From: Sequoia sempervirens
Lineage: Eukaryota; Streptophyta; Pinopsida; Cupressales; Cupressaceae
Assembly: GCA_007258455.2 (NCBI GenBank)
Contig: VDFB02193867.1
Span: 570,381,328 to 570,445,327, forward strand
Direction of reading: 5' to 3'
DNA: 64,000 nt
The translations under genes and the position numbers were made by a program. Below the pieces are notes generated by a model. That model did no database searches and was not told the DNA's origin. It saw only the letters and a program-made list of their open reading frames with translations. How positions within the stretch are numbered: the stretch's first letter is position 1; every line of letters begins with the position of its first letter. Positions 10,440 to 21,710 of the stretch are shown one piece after another.

Positions 10440-12240
10440 CTTTTTTGTCATATCACCACTTTTTGGACCCCCATGATCTTGCACTCTCCTCAAGGTTTGA
10501 TTGACTCCCAAGATTTCTAGATACTTCTGGTAACAAATGTGCTCTATACAAGAATGAGTTACTTCACACCAAGAAGAGTATGAAGCCTAACTCGGTCTTT
10601 CAAAGTTGGATGCCTAAATGGAATTCCATATGAAACACAATGTCAAATGAGGATTTTCTAGGAATCCTTGCCTCTTAGAGGTCTAATAATTCATTGAGCA
10701 CAAAGTGCCAAGCTTAAATTGAGAGTAATTCAGAGCCCCTAGAATCATGATGAAGATAGCAAAATTCCTAAGCCACATGGTGAAAACCTTAGTTATTGTT
10801 AGAAGAGGCCCAAAGAAAGTCTCTAAGAAATTTTTCAATTTTCAAATAAGAATCCCTAGAAGGAATCCAACAAGAGGAATAATACACATGAGTAGCAGTC
10901 AAAGCTTGAGAGTAAACTTGAAATTTACCAACCAAAGAGAGAGGCTTTGTAATCTAGAAGGCCAATTTTTTCTCAATTATGGATATAATAGCTTGCCATA
11001 AGGTAGCATGAGAGACTTGAAAGTCAAATGGAATGCCAAAAAATCTTAAAACCTCCCATGATCAACCCATTTCCAACCAAAATAATCTACTGACTTATTC
11101 TATGAAGGAAAGATTGTTTGTACCATTGTGTCTTGCCATTGGATAATTGAAAATGAAGCTTTACAAAAAATATCAAGGCAAAGAAGGGACTATTTGACAT
11201 TATCCTCTTCCTTAATTAAAATAAGGAAAGATTCATATGCAAGTGACCATAAATAAGTTGCTTAGTGAATTAGACAAGGTAATACCCTCTATTACTTCTG
11301 AGAGAGTACATGGGTCAAAAGATAGTCAAAGCCTTCAATAATAAGCACATAAAGGACTAAAGGGTATCTTTGGAAAACAAATCAAAAGATCCCAAAATAA
11401 TTATATTGTTGGACATTAATGGTGATGCAAATAGAGGCATTCACAAAAAATATCTTAGCTAAATGGACAAAATGGAACCCAAAAGCGAACAAATGAAGCA
11501 AGAAAAAATGAAAGACCATTCAATATGATCATGTCTTGGAAAATAAAATTTGAGAAACACTATAGGTTGTTGAGAGTATCAAGCAGATTCCATCCCTTCC
11601 TAAACAACAACAATATTGTCAAGGATGTAATGCGACTTAATGAAATGAATTTTCTTAGGGTAGACCAATTGAAGAAGAAGAGGCCACAACATGAGGGCAT
11701 AAACTTTGACAATAATATCATATAAGAAATTTGACAAGTTGATGGGGTGTTGGTTGTAGATATCCTTTGGTTTGCTAACTTTAGTGTGAACTTAATATTG
11801 CCTTTGTTAATTAAGATTCCTAAAGAATTACAATAGAATGCTTCCAAATACACTTTATGAAAGTTCACACCCAAAATGTCCCAAAGAGCCTTAAAAAATC
11901 ACGAGGGGAATAATCTAAACTAGGAGATTTTTCCTTTGACATAGTGAACACAATCTCACGTAGATCATCCTTTGTGAGAACTCAATCACAAAGAATTCTT
12001 TAAGAGTTAGAAACTTGACAAGGCACTACGTTCAAGTGTAGAAATGGTCCAGTAAAAAAATATTTGCTTGGGTAGTGTTGGTAAGTGGATTGACACTTGA
12101 AATGATACTTGAATCACCCAATGGAAAGTGGAAAAAGCGCTCCAATAGTTGGAAAAATTGTGTGTGAATTGACAATCTTCCTTTGTGTTTAAGAGAGGTA
12201 GCTCCCTTGTATGATAGGGTTTTTGAGGTTTTCATGTACT
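10440..12240 (-). pseudogene. LINE (L1-type) reverse transcriptase relic, copy 1
   Basis: Read on the minus strand the frames follow the plant LINE reverse transcriptase order with many stops and frameshifts. From high to low coordinates these are: a KEKSPSLDYSPRDFL-like segment (family KSPGPDGLP), VYLEAFYCNSLGILINKGN (family IPK block), RITSLTILLLFRKGWNLL (family SRYILDNI...WEGM), a PRHDHIEWSF-like segment (family DFEKAYDRIEWSF), a degenerate RQGxPLAPS block, and VGNGLIMGGFKIFWHSI near 11000-11080 (family GWKWVQPGEIFRFLGIPF). The catalytic FADD box is not recognisable. It was a replication enzyme for target-primed reverse transcription and is now dead. Short plus-strand ORFs here are shadows. 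Confidence 0.75.
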
Positions 12241-12432
12241 TTGAACCTGAAAGTACAAAAAAGTATGAAAAGACTTAAAGTGACTGAAATTAATAAAGAA
12301 ACCCTCAATAACAAATATACCAATATTATTAGAGTTTCACAAAAATACTTAAGATTGAAACGATTCCATCACAAGGATTAAAAACTACACATAAGAAACC
12401 CAATGATGAACACATATCAAGTCCAAACACAT

Positions 12433-12449
12433 CTGGTTCTAGATACCAA
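12433..12449 (-). promoter_or_regulatory. Candidate LTR-retrotransposon primer site (minus strand), copy 1
   Basis: The minus strand reads TTGGTATCTAGAACCAG, resembling the TGGTATC(T)AGAGC primer sites of plant copia elements. It lies a few bases after a candidate LTR end ...CATTTTCA. Confidence 0.4.
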
Positions 12450-12453
12450 GAAG

Positions 12454-12990
12454 TGAAAATGTTTGAAAGACATATTGAGATCTGACTACTACTTTCACAA
12501 ATTATTTTGGGATTACAAGAGTTATTATCAACTACGAAAAGTTAATAACAACAAGTAAACATCATGGATGCACCTCAAAAATTATTTTCCATTTTGTTTT
12601 AGGATTATACAACTCCAAAATCCCTTATGTCAAACTTGTGGGAACCAAAAGTCCTTTACAATGCTTAGAGTCTTATATTTATAGCCTCTTTCCTGGTAAC
12701 TATCCTATAACCAACTTGTAACCACTTCGGTAAGTACTTTCACAAATTATGAAATACAAAATATAAGCTTTATTAAAGTTAGAAATTTCTTAATTTTTGT
12801 GCAAAGGAAGCGTATTTCAAACCTATTACAAAAATGATAAAACTCACTTTTACAAAATAATTCACTAAAACATAACCAATAACCTTTGAATTTTAATTAC
12901 ATGAAAGAAATTTCACAAATTAGCTCATTGAGAATTTCAACTTCATTTATTTGCATTGTCTCTGATGTCCTCTAAAGAAGTGTTTTGAGT
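12454..12990 (-). repeat. Candidate LTR fragment (minus strand), copy 1
   Basis: On the minus strand this stretch has an LTR-like layout: a TATA box (GGCTATAAATATA, 12674-12686), then a leader, then a TG/CA-type end and a primer-site-like sequence. No partner LTR is visible and the outer boundary is uncertain. It could be a solo or truncated LTR, or the promoter region of the neighbouring unknown gene fragments. Confidence 0.35.
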
Positions 12991-13068
12991 TGCACCATGC
13001 TTTTGTTGAAGGGAAGATTTTGTTTTGGTTTTTTGAATGACTTGATAGCTAAGGGCATGACTTTATTT

Positions 13069-15900
13069 TTAAGCATGATCCTTTTGAATATGCTCCAAAC
13101 TCTGATAATAAATGGATAAGTGATCACTACATGCATCAAGAGTAACAAAAATGGTATACAACGTTTTCATTACATCCACACTGAAAGCCTGTTTGTTGAG
13201 TAAGTTTGCATTAATCATATTCTCAAAGCTGCCCTGTATGACATGGGAATCCATATTCTGAATCTCATCCCTTACCGATGTATATGTGATGATTTCTAAA
13301 AGATCATCTAAAATTATCATTTTATTTGTTCACAAGCTACCAACAATTTTTCTTGCTCTACAAAAACTTGACAAATATTGATGAGTTTCCATTCTATACT
13401 TAGAAGTCACATATTAGATTTATTTTCTTCTACACTTGAGAAAATCTTCCGGGTAATTAAAACATTGGTATCCATTTTGATCATTTCTTGAAGATCTCTT
13501 AGAACTCCTTGCCAAACCATCTTCTTCCTTGATGTTTTTCATCTCCTTTGTAATTTATTATTTCTTAACATTTACTTTTTTGTGAACTTATTTGGCTTTT
13601 CCAATAAAGTCTTAAGGGATTTTCTTTTATTTGATCCACCCATTTTTCAATCATTTTCCCATATGACTAATATTTATGCAAGCTTTCCATGACTTCTTTC
13701 TGAATAATTTCTCCAGGAATGGGAACTGTTGAGGTAGGAGTTGAATCTAAGGGTAGAGTAGATGTGTCCATTATAGACTTGAGACAAAATGTTAATTCTT
13801 GCACTTATTGTTTGAGTTGATCCTTTAAATGTTTCTCCTTCTCCATCCTTTGTATCAATTTGGCTGTAGATACTTGAAAATTATGAATACCGCCATCATG
13901 TGTTGAAGGGTCAAGATCAAATTTAGTGATATCAAAATCACTCTCATCTATGTTTTTCTCTAAAGTTGGTTGAATTACCTCAACACACAAAGTTTCAAAT
14001 GAAGAGTCAACTTTCAGCCTATATGTAACTTTGGATTTCTTTTGCTTCTTAACCTTCTGAGTCAAATTAAGAATTGTATCAAACTCAGGAGCAACTAGTT
14101 GAACAACATGAAGAAGAGGGAATTTGTGAAGAAATTGGGATATCTATGGATGATGTTTCCAATGATATAGGAACATTAGGGACAACATGTAAAGAAGTTT
14201 CATTAGGAGGGACATTGTTGACTGACATTTTGAGAGGAAAAATGAAATCATCATGAGAAGGTGATAGGATACAAATAGAGGGTGAGATAGATGGGATTAG
14301 TTCCTCATCATTAGGACCATTTTGGGGATCTATGCATACCCTTTCCTCTTATTTGGGTCTTCATCATTGCCACCTCCCTAAACATTATGCTAAGAATTAG
14401 TAATTGAAATAGGAATTTGTGATATGGTGGAAGAAGAAGAGCCTTCTTGAGTATCACTCCTTTTCTTTGAAGAATTATCTTTATCCTTTGGTTTTGTAGC
14501 TATAGCTTCAAGTATATTCTTCCTTAACCATTCTTCTGACCTCCTGATAACATGGGATGTCCTCTCACCTAATTCTCTCAACTCTTGACTTGCCCAATTA
14601 ATAGGTGATAAGGGTAGCGCTTGGAATTTTTCAAAATAAATGGGATCAACTAAATATGATCTATCATCCTCTATGCCAGCTACATCCCAACTTAGCCTAA
14701 ATTTTGTAATTTTCTCAACAGTAAGCCTCATCCAATCTCTCATTCAAACCTCAAAATCATCCTTGCAATCTTCCCAAAAGTCCTCAATCTTTGGAAAATG
14801 ACAATAGCTTACACTAAGTTTCAAATTATCTCTAACATACCATTTTCCATCAAAGGGAAACCTCATATTTTAACAACCCAAAGTTAGTTTAACAATGTTC
14901 TCTTGATGTTTTGAGCATCCCCTGAAGATTTGCAATTGTAGTAACCAAGGTTAATAGGAAAAGGAATATCATTTTTTCTTTTATCTCAACATCTCTTGTT
15001 AATCTTGCCAATCTTTCTGCATACTTCAATCATAAATTTTGTCATATACATATCTTGGCAACATATAAGGATACCCATTGTAACCTCCAATCCATATATA
15101 TGTGAACTTCAAAAACTGGATAAAGTAACTCCCATATCCTTTGATAAGAATTGATGCCTCTAGAGATATCCTAAGTCCAATATTACCTTGGAGTTCTTTC
15201 ACTATCAACATAGTGAAAGCATTGTTGACCCTACAAAAATGCTTGTAACTCTACACCAATTACAATTGCGAGTAAAAATTATAGATTTGAGTTGCGCTAT
15301 CAAATATCCCACAACTGTTGAGCCACGACCAAATATTCACACTTGCAATAGTATACATATGGTAAGAAGACATAAAACATTGGTTTATCTTGAATTGGGT
15401 TAGTTGGTTATACAAACTATCACTAACAATACCCCCTAATCAACCTTCCCAATCAATAAATTGATCGCCTACACATATGATAGTAATAAACAAGTACATC
15501 CATTTTTCAATTCCCTATTAACTTGTTTAAGAGTACCACCATGTTGGAAACCTCTTCAATGAACATAGACTTGTGAAGTATCTTTGGCAAATGGGATTTC
15601 CCCTTTTTGGGTGTCAACAATCAATGTTTTGCTATAGTACTGAGGCATCGATCTTCATTTCAGTAAAATATTGCTCTGCAATTTCTTTATTTATACCAAT
15701 GAATTGGTTTCTAACTGGCAACCTAAAAATAATCCCAAGAGAAACGACATCCAATTTTGCTACCAATCTATCATTTGTAATTTTGATTTCTCTAGTCTCT
15801 GCATCATATACTTTTGTGCACTCCAGAACAAGTTCGGGACATTGGATTTCTATTGGATATCTCGTTGCATGTGCTAACCTGCTTTCAAACACCTTCTATG
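13069..15900 (-). pseudogene. Broken multi-fragment gene of unknown family, copy 1
   Basis: Four to five minus-strand frames lie in order and read as one decayed protein. They are 15892-15632 (LVAKLDVVSLGIIFRLPVRN, INKEIAEQYF), 15211-15026 (IGGYNGYPYMLPRYVYDKI), 14743-14390 (DWMRLTVEKITKFRLSWDV, a charged RRSEEWLRKN helix, a Ser-rich tail), 14065-13805 (Lys-rich KVKKQKKSKV, then acidic) and 13320-13069 (LDACSDHLSIYYQSLEHIQ). Stops and frameshifts separate them. A Pro/Ser/Ile-rich linker fills 14256-14074. I do not recognise the family. The composition (globular N-part, charged middle, flexible linkers) resembles the Gag-like or accessory proteins of plant retroelements, but no zinc knuckle or polymerase motif is visible. 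Function unknown. Confidence 0.5.
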
Positions 15901-15949
15901 CAAATGGAGATCTCTTTCCTTCTTCCATGGTTCCCAAAAATCTTGAATG

Positions 15950-16801
15950 CTAATATCTCCCAATTTTGTATCCTATATCTCGAGAAGTGTGCTTTCAAGA
16001 ACCAAGATGAATTCATATCCTTGGTATTTATAATTTATTTCATATAAAACCCACCATCGATTTTGAAAAATAAAAATCTATTTGATTGAAAAATCACCAC
16101 TTACATTGTTGGGGATGAAGTGATGAAAGATGATGTAGGGGCATTTTGTATCATGTTGCAAAACTTTGAATTTTGGTTTGTTTTGGGTCAAGAAGGTCCA
16201 TTTGGACCATTTAAGGTCATTTGGGGTCATGTTGGATTAGTTTTTGATGATTAGGTGCAATGTTGTCAAAAAATGCAAAAGTTGTCAAATGTTGTTAAAT
16301 GCAATTTTGCAAAATTGGTTAATGGGAGTTAGGTGTCAATTTGAATGGTTGTGGGAGGTTGTAATATGATAAATATGACATGTAAACTCGAGAACCAAGG
16401 TTGGATAAAAGTTTGAATGAAAAAATGAACATTTTGGAAGCATTTTCTTGTGTTTTCATGGTGAAACATGTTGTAAATTGGATTGTACGGCCTGGTACTG
16501 AATAGTACAGCCCCACAAATTATTGAATTTTTTTGAGAATGTTGTTAGCTTTCTAATGCTTTTGGTTTGACTGATTTTCATTGTGTTTTGTGAAAGTTAT
16601 GATAAAAATAGTGATTGCCATGTACAAATTTTCACTGTTTCCTGCCTGAAAACCTCTTTTGTATGGATTGTATGACCTGATATGGTCAAAGACAGACATG
16701 GGGATGATGAAGCTATGAAATAAAGAGCTTTTGGTTTTTGTTTGGAGTTGTTTCATTAAGTTTTGTGAAAGTTATTACATTTTTGGTGATGACAGCCCTG
16801 T
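15950..16801. other. Non-coding sequence, possible LTR interior
   Basis: From TGTTGGGGATGAAG at 16107 the sequence is G/T-rich and non-coding on the plus strand. Together with a TATA-like CTATATAAAAA at 17068-17078 it could be an LTR, but I could not find a matching partner or a primer site. Confidence 0.3.
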
Positions 16802-16813
16802 ACCCTTACTAGG
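16802..16813. repeat. SINE target-site duplication, left
   Basis: ACCCTTACTAGG, repeated exactly at 16972-16983. The other copy of this locus has a single ACCCTTACTAGG at 45386-45397. Confidence 0.9.
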
Positions 16814-16971
16814 TTTTTTTTTTTTTTCAAGGGGTAAACGCTTTTGACTGGAGCTATGAACCGGAATACAACCATTCAACAATACCACCCCAATGGGATT
16901 TGAACCTTGGTGGCAAGGTGGCAAGAACAACAGTGCCACCTATAAACCATCACACCATGCCAATACCGGCA
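16814..16971 (-). mobile_element. tRNA-derived SINE insertion (about 158 bp), present only in copy 1
   Basis: The minus strand starts GCCGGTATTGGCATGG and has an RNA polymerase III A box (TGGTGTGATGG, 16947-16957) and B box (GGTTCAAATCC, 16896-16906). It ends in a 14-base poly-A (T-run at 16814-16827 on the plus strand). Twelve-base perfect direct repeats flank it, and the duplicate locus at 45386 is the empty site. This combination is diagnostic of a SINE inserted by LINE machinery. The B box and poly-A are intact, so the insertion is probably fairly recent. Confidence 0.93.
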
Positions 16972-16983
16972 ACCCTTACTAGG
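16972..16983. repeat. SINE target-site duplication, right
   Basis: ACCCTTACTAGG, a perfect copy of 16802-16813. Confidence 0.9.
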
Positions 16984-17068
16984 GTTTTCATAAATACTAA
17001 AAAAATCATATTTTTGTTTTCTATCGTTGAAAAGTCATGAAAATTGGTAGAAATTTCTATTTTAAGGC

Positions 17069-17076
17069 TATATAAA
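17069..17076 (+). promoter_or_regulatory. Candidate TATA box in LTR-like sequence, copy 1
   Basis: TATATAAA within GGCTATATAAAAACCC, followed about 60 bases on by an unannotated transcribed-looking leader. There is no gene directly downstream on this strand. Confidence 0.3.
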
Positions 17077-17549
17077 AACCCTTTTGGGCTCAAGCCTTTA
17101 AAAGTTTGCATGTGTGAGGAATCAATGACAGTGTGCTCTCATTTCTAATGTAAACAACCTTAAAACCTTTGTGACTTGAGGGTTTGATAAGATCTATACT
17201 TTGTGTGAACATGATTGGTTGGGAATCAATAGAACATGTTGTAAGAAGATTGAAATACTTGTTGAATGCACATTAGGTTGTCATGGTTATATTTCCAACG
17301 TGATCTAGAATACATTTAATCATTGTTTGAAATGTATCAGTTTATGAAAGTTATCAAGTGAATCAAAAGTAATTCTTTTTCACTTCATTAAAAGAGCTCA
17401 CTTGCGATAGTGCTAACTTTCGAGTTAGCCAATTTTCACTATTCCACCATAATCTTTCTCTTTGTTTAATTTGAAGATATTTTGTTTGTCTTAACTAGCC
17501 ACACTAATCTCATCAATTATGTATTGCGCTTTGACTAACGTACAGGTTT

Positions 17550-18540
17550 CCAAGTTGGTGCATACAATGAACTTGCTGGCAAAAATTATTGGATTCGGCT
17601 TGATACCTGTCTATTGCATTTGCTTGGAAGTTTTTTAAGAACTATTTCAACTAATCAATTTTGTGCATATCCTACTACCATTTCATTCCATGTAGCTTTG
17701 AGGTTTTATGTCAAACAGATCACATGCATAGTCTACGCCTCCATTTTTGCATGCATGTTGATGATTACAGTTGCTACTATAACATATGGCAGCATCCAAC
17801 AATCATTGCATTCCATGAGATGACATGGCTTTGAGGCATTCTTTCAAACAATTCAAGTGCATTATTCATGATTCCAAATTTTACATGTATGTCTACCCGC
17901 ACAATTGCAACTACAACATCTACAAAAATCAGCATCCCCTCTGTCATGCGGATGATATTGGGCTGCCAATTCAACAGCCTGGAATTTCTTAAAGTCTTTC
18001 CAACAAATTCGTTGAATGCATATCCTATGATCATGCAAGAGAAATTTTGTCAAACAATTCGCAGGCCTTTCCTTATGTCCTCCATGCTTTGGTTGCACCT
18101 TAGTTTCTGGACAATTATCAAACAATTTACTTGTCTCTGCTATACGCCAACTTCATTTACAACATTTGACAAAATCCTTTAACCATTGCATTTCAATGAG
18201 AAATTCTGTCAAACAGTTCGCTTTTGCTCTCTATCGCATCCCTACTCATGCACTCAAACTCTTGCAAATACAACAAAAATCACCCTTAATTCTGTCGCGC
18301 AGGGAATGTTTGGCATGGCAAATGCCAATTTTATGGCCTGGAATTTCTGAAGGTTTTCAAAAATTCCTTTTAACCTATCGTGCATCATTTCATTCCATTT
18401 GATGGCCTCTCAAACAATTTGCTATGCCTCTGCGCCATATACATGAAGGTTGCATTTAACAAATCTGTTTTGAGCTTATCCTGCAATCACTGCATTTCAT
18501 GAGATGACATTTCAACCAGTTGGCGAGCCTGATCTGCAAG
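17550..18540 (-). pseudogene. Pentatricopeptide-repeat (PPR) pseudogene, copy 1
   Basis: Minus-strand frames repeat the plant PPR signature: NNALELFERMPQSHVISWNA then MIVGC in the 18034-17777 frame, and, in another frame nearer 17700, YACDLFD...PQSYM...VVGYAQN and a tail like NxNNFxxxxxxCxxLGNL. Earlier, more decayed units (KLFERPSN, KLFDNCPETK) lie at 18120-18450. PPR proteins of this PLS type bind organellar RNA. Stops and frameshifts in every unit and the lack of a start, transit peptide or terminal DYW domain mark it as dead. It looks intronless, like most PPR genes. Confidence 0.8.
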
Positions 18541-18628
18541 TGTGTAGCTTCCTCGTAAGAGGTTACGATAGCTTCTTATTCCTTCTTTTAAAAGTTCAAT
18601 GTTTTGGATTTTCAAATTTGCTAGCAGT

Positions 18629-18775
18629 GTAGCATTAAAAAGGAGTTTTGAAGTTTTGATTTTGATAGCATGACAACATTAAGGAGGTTATGAAGTTAGG
18701 AAAATGGGAGCATGAGAGCATTGAAGGAGTGGCGGAGTTGTGAATTAGAGAGAGCGGCAGTATTAAAGAAGAGAA
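18629..18775. repeat. Imperfect tandem repeat, about 42 bp unit, copy 1
   Basis: Three to four units follow the pattern 'gcat..aca/gcattaa(a/g)gag...gaagtt..ga': agcattaaaaaggagttttg, aacattaaggaggttatgaa, agcattgaaggagtggcgga, agtattaaagaag. Strongly diverged. Confidence 0.5.
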
Positions 18776-18779
18776 TGCG

Positions 18780-19999
18780 TATATGAAACCTCACTCGATC
18801 TTTTCATCAATCAATAAATCTTTTAAATGTTCGAAAAACTTACTCTATGAAAAAAATCAATGTTTTTGGAAAAGTTTTAAATTAATTCCACATGTTTGAC
18901 CGACAAACTCCTTGATCAACCTCTAACACCACAAAACAAGAACACAAATAACTTTTGACTGGTATGACATTTTGCCCTGATTTTTTTTTAGAATGACAAA
19001 AGCATCATTATGACCAAAACCCAAAAAAATAATTTCATTTTGAGTAAATAGGGATTTCAATTTAATAATTTCCAAAATTTGACCGATCAAATCAAAACTT
19101 TAAATTATCTTAAATTGGAAAGAGAGTAGCTGCAAAAATTGGCCACATTTATCCGAATACCATTAGGAACATCACTCTGAATTAGATTTTTCTAAAACTT
19201 CATAGTTTTCAAAATTTAATTGTTTTTGTGTTTTTGTCAATGCACGAGGTTATTTTTAGTACAATTGGAAGTACACATAAGATAATTTTCAATCGGGCAC
19301 CTGACATTGGAATTGACATCATCAACCTACACTAACCAATTGGACTTGGGAGTTATAGATTAAATTTGATGAATTATGAAAACGGTACACAAATTAACTC
19401 ACAAAAAATGACAACCTTTGAACATGCTAAAATGATAACTGATCCTTAAGACACTATAGAAACATAGATTATCGATCAATAAAATGATGGATTTTGATGC
19501 AAATATTTTGAAATTGAACTAGTCAAAAATTAAGGGATAACAGGTAGTAAAAAATTATTCAAATTCTAAAAAAAATCTTTGACAATGTTAGTAAGCTCAA
19601 TTAAAAGTTTTTGGTCATCTTTGATCTTTTTAAAAGGCTTGGAATGTATGACAATCCCACAAGGCCTACAATAATTCTTTAGAGACTTTGTCTCCAGTTT
19701 TAAATCAATGAAGCCTAGCTTTGATTTGGGACCAACAAGTTGAATGAGTATTTACAATTTACTTTGGGTGGTGAAGCTTAGCAACATTTTATGCATCTAG
19801 ATCAAATAATTACACCTCCAAAGTGGTAATGGCCTAGTATAGCTCTAAGGTGGTGACCTCATGAGGTGGATGGAGTGAGATGTGCATTTGATAACATTAA
19901 TATACCAAGCAATCTAGCTTGTTTCATGCACAGGATGTGGCTCTAGATTCCAAAGACATTAAATATGTGCCAACATGGCCTTGTGGGACAATATCAATG
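18780..19999. other. Intergenic, nothing recognised, copy 1
   Basis: AT-rich, no coding frame with family motifs. The site at about 18807 is where copy 2 carries a 0.4 kb MITE-like insertion; copy 1 has CAATCAAT there. Confidence 0.5.
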
Positions 20000-21000
20000 T
20001 GTCTAGAAAAAAAGTATGGCCTAGGGTAACTTAGCTAGTTGCCATTTGATACAAAATTGCATCAAATAGTTGTCTGAAAGGACAATGTTCAACAAAGGCT
20101 AAGCTGGTAAGGGAAAATAATTGACAACTAAGAAGAAAGAGTGGGATAACAACGTGACTATCAATAGCCAAATAACTATGCTACAAAACATCCTTTGAAT
20201 TGAAATTTGCTTGTCCAAATGAAAAGTTGGGTAGGCCATCATTTCTCTAGAATTCCAAAAGAATAAGCAAGCTACAAGATCTTTGTTAAACCATTGAGGG
20301 TGGTGAAGGGGAGCAAACAATGATATCTACTTGAGAAGATAAAATTGATGCCACCAACAACACTCTAGTATTAAATTTTGCCTTATTCACCTCCTCAGAT
20401 GTCTGCTATGGGAATGAATAACATATTTTTCCAAGTCTTGAGGTTTTGAAACTATACCTCCTTGAGTTTTTGACAACTAGCCATTGGTGCCAACAAAAGA
20501 ATTAGGTGGAGCTCCATCATTTCTTTTAGTCTTGCCTTTGTGACTAACCATAGTTGATCACCCTTCCTCTTCTTTAGGAGGTGGGTTATAAGCAATTGGT
20601 TGAGTGGCAAGTTTGATATAGGGAGTGACTAGAGGGCAATCTCAGATCTTGTGCTTAGAAGATTGACAATGATGACAAAGGCAACACAATAAACTCCATT
20701 AAGATAGGGACATAGAGGGATTTCTCATTGGAAACAATGAAGTCTCTAGCCTAGGGTGTGAAGACTAACAAAGATGCACAAACATACTAGGGACCATGCT
20801 TGAGAATAGCCTTGGCATGCATAGCTTGTAAAACAAAAAGAAAAATAATCTTTTGTGAGGTTCTATGTGCATCAAGGTAAATCACACGCATGACCCAAGC
20901 CTTGGCCACCTATTCATTGAGCATGCTTTTAGTGGGGGACCCTCCCCACAAAATACCCTAGCAAAGAATAATTTTAAATTAGTGGCATACATTACCAAAC
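20000..21000 (-). pseudogene. LINE ORF1-like relic with CCHC knuckle, copy 1
   Basis: On the minus strand, 20636-20677 encodes CHHCQSSKHKI-stop-DC, a CX2CX4HX4C zinc knuckle with spacing intact but a nonsense codon between His and the last Cys. Downstream is a Lys-rich KGKTKRNDG segment and a frame with WNSREMMAYPTFHLDKQ (20320-20099). This arrangement fits the nucleic-acid-binding ORF1 of plant L1-like LINEs (DUF4283 plus zf-CCHC). Everything is broken by stops, so no protein is made. Confidence 0.5.
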
Positions 21001-21289
21001 TCTAAATACAAAGAACCACATGTGAATGTGTTTCAATGGATGTACCTAATGGAATACCTTAGAATGAAATTGCTAGGATGTTTGAGTGAGGAATCGATTG
21101 CCATGTATTGTCAAGCCTTTAACTCCAACAACAATTACAAATTTATGGAAGGTTAAAGCCCACAAGCATATCAACCTAAAAGATACCACAATAAATGCAA
21201 AAAAAATGCAAAATCATACTTTAGAGTGAAATAATATGACAATAGGGATATGCAAACTAACACCAACCTAAAATTAAAATTAAAAATTA

Positions 21290-21660
21290 CAAAAATAAAA
21301 CAAATATATGACCAAACTAGTATACATATCCTCTACATACATCTATCTTAGAAAACACCTATAAATATCAATATTGAATTATTTTATTTACTTAAAGAAT
21401 TACTTGATTTTACCTTATGATTATTTAAGAATTTACTTAAACCTTTTTTATTTAATAATTATTTTATTTATTTATTTTTTAAATATCTATTTTTATTTAC
21501 TTAAGAATTATTATTTTATTTTATCTATTTAAAATTTATTTTATAGTTTGATTTTTTATGTTGACATAAATCTAAAATTTCAAATAAGATAAATAATACA
21601 AATAAGATAAAATAATTATTATATATATATAACTCTTAAATAAACAAGACACCTAATTTT
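21290..21660. repeat. AT-rich low-complexity tract (TATTTA-rich), copy 1
   Basis: Repeated ATTTATTTA / TTATTTTATTTA blocks. Copy 2 carries about 20 extra bases at roughly 50275-50297. Confidence 0.65.
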
Positions 21661-21710
21661 ATTTATTGATAAATAATATGTGAAGCGCTCCTGCTCCACA
21701 CATATCCGCA

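Noticed and set aside
10747..11725. Plus-strand ORFs of 84 and 66 aa
   Set aside because: Antisense shadows of the minus-strand LINE reverse transcriptase relic.
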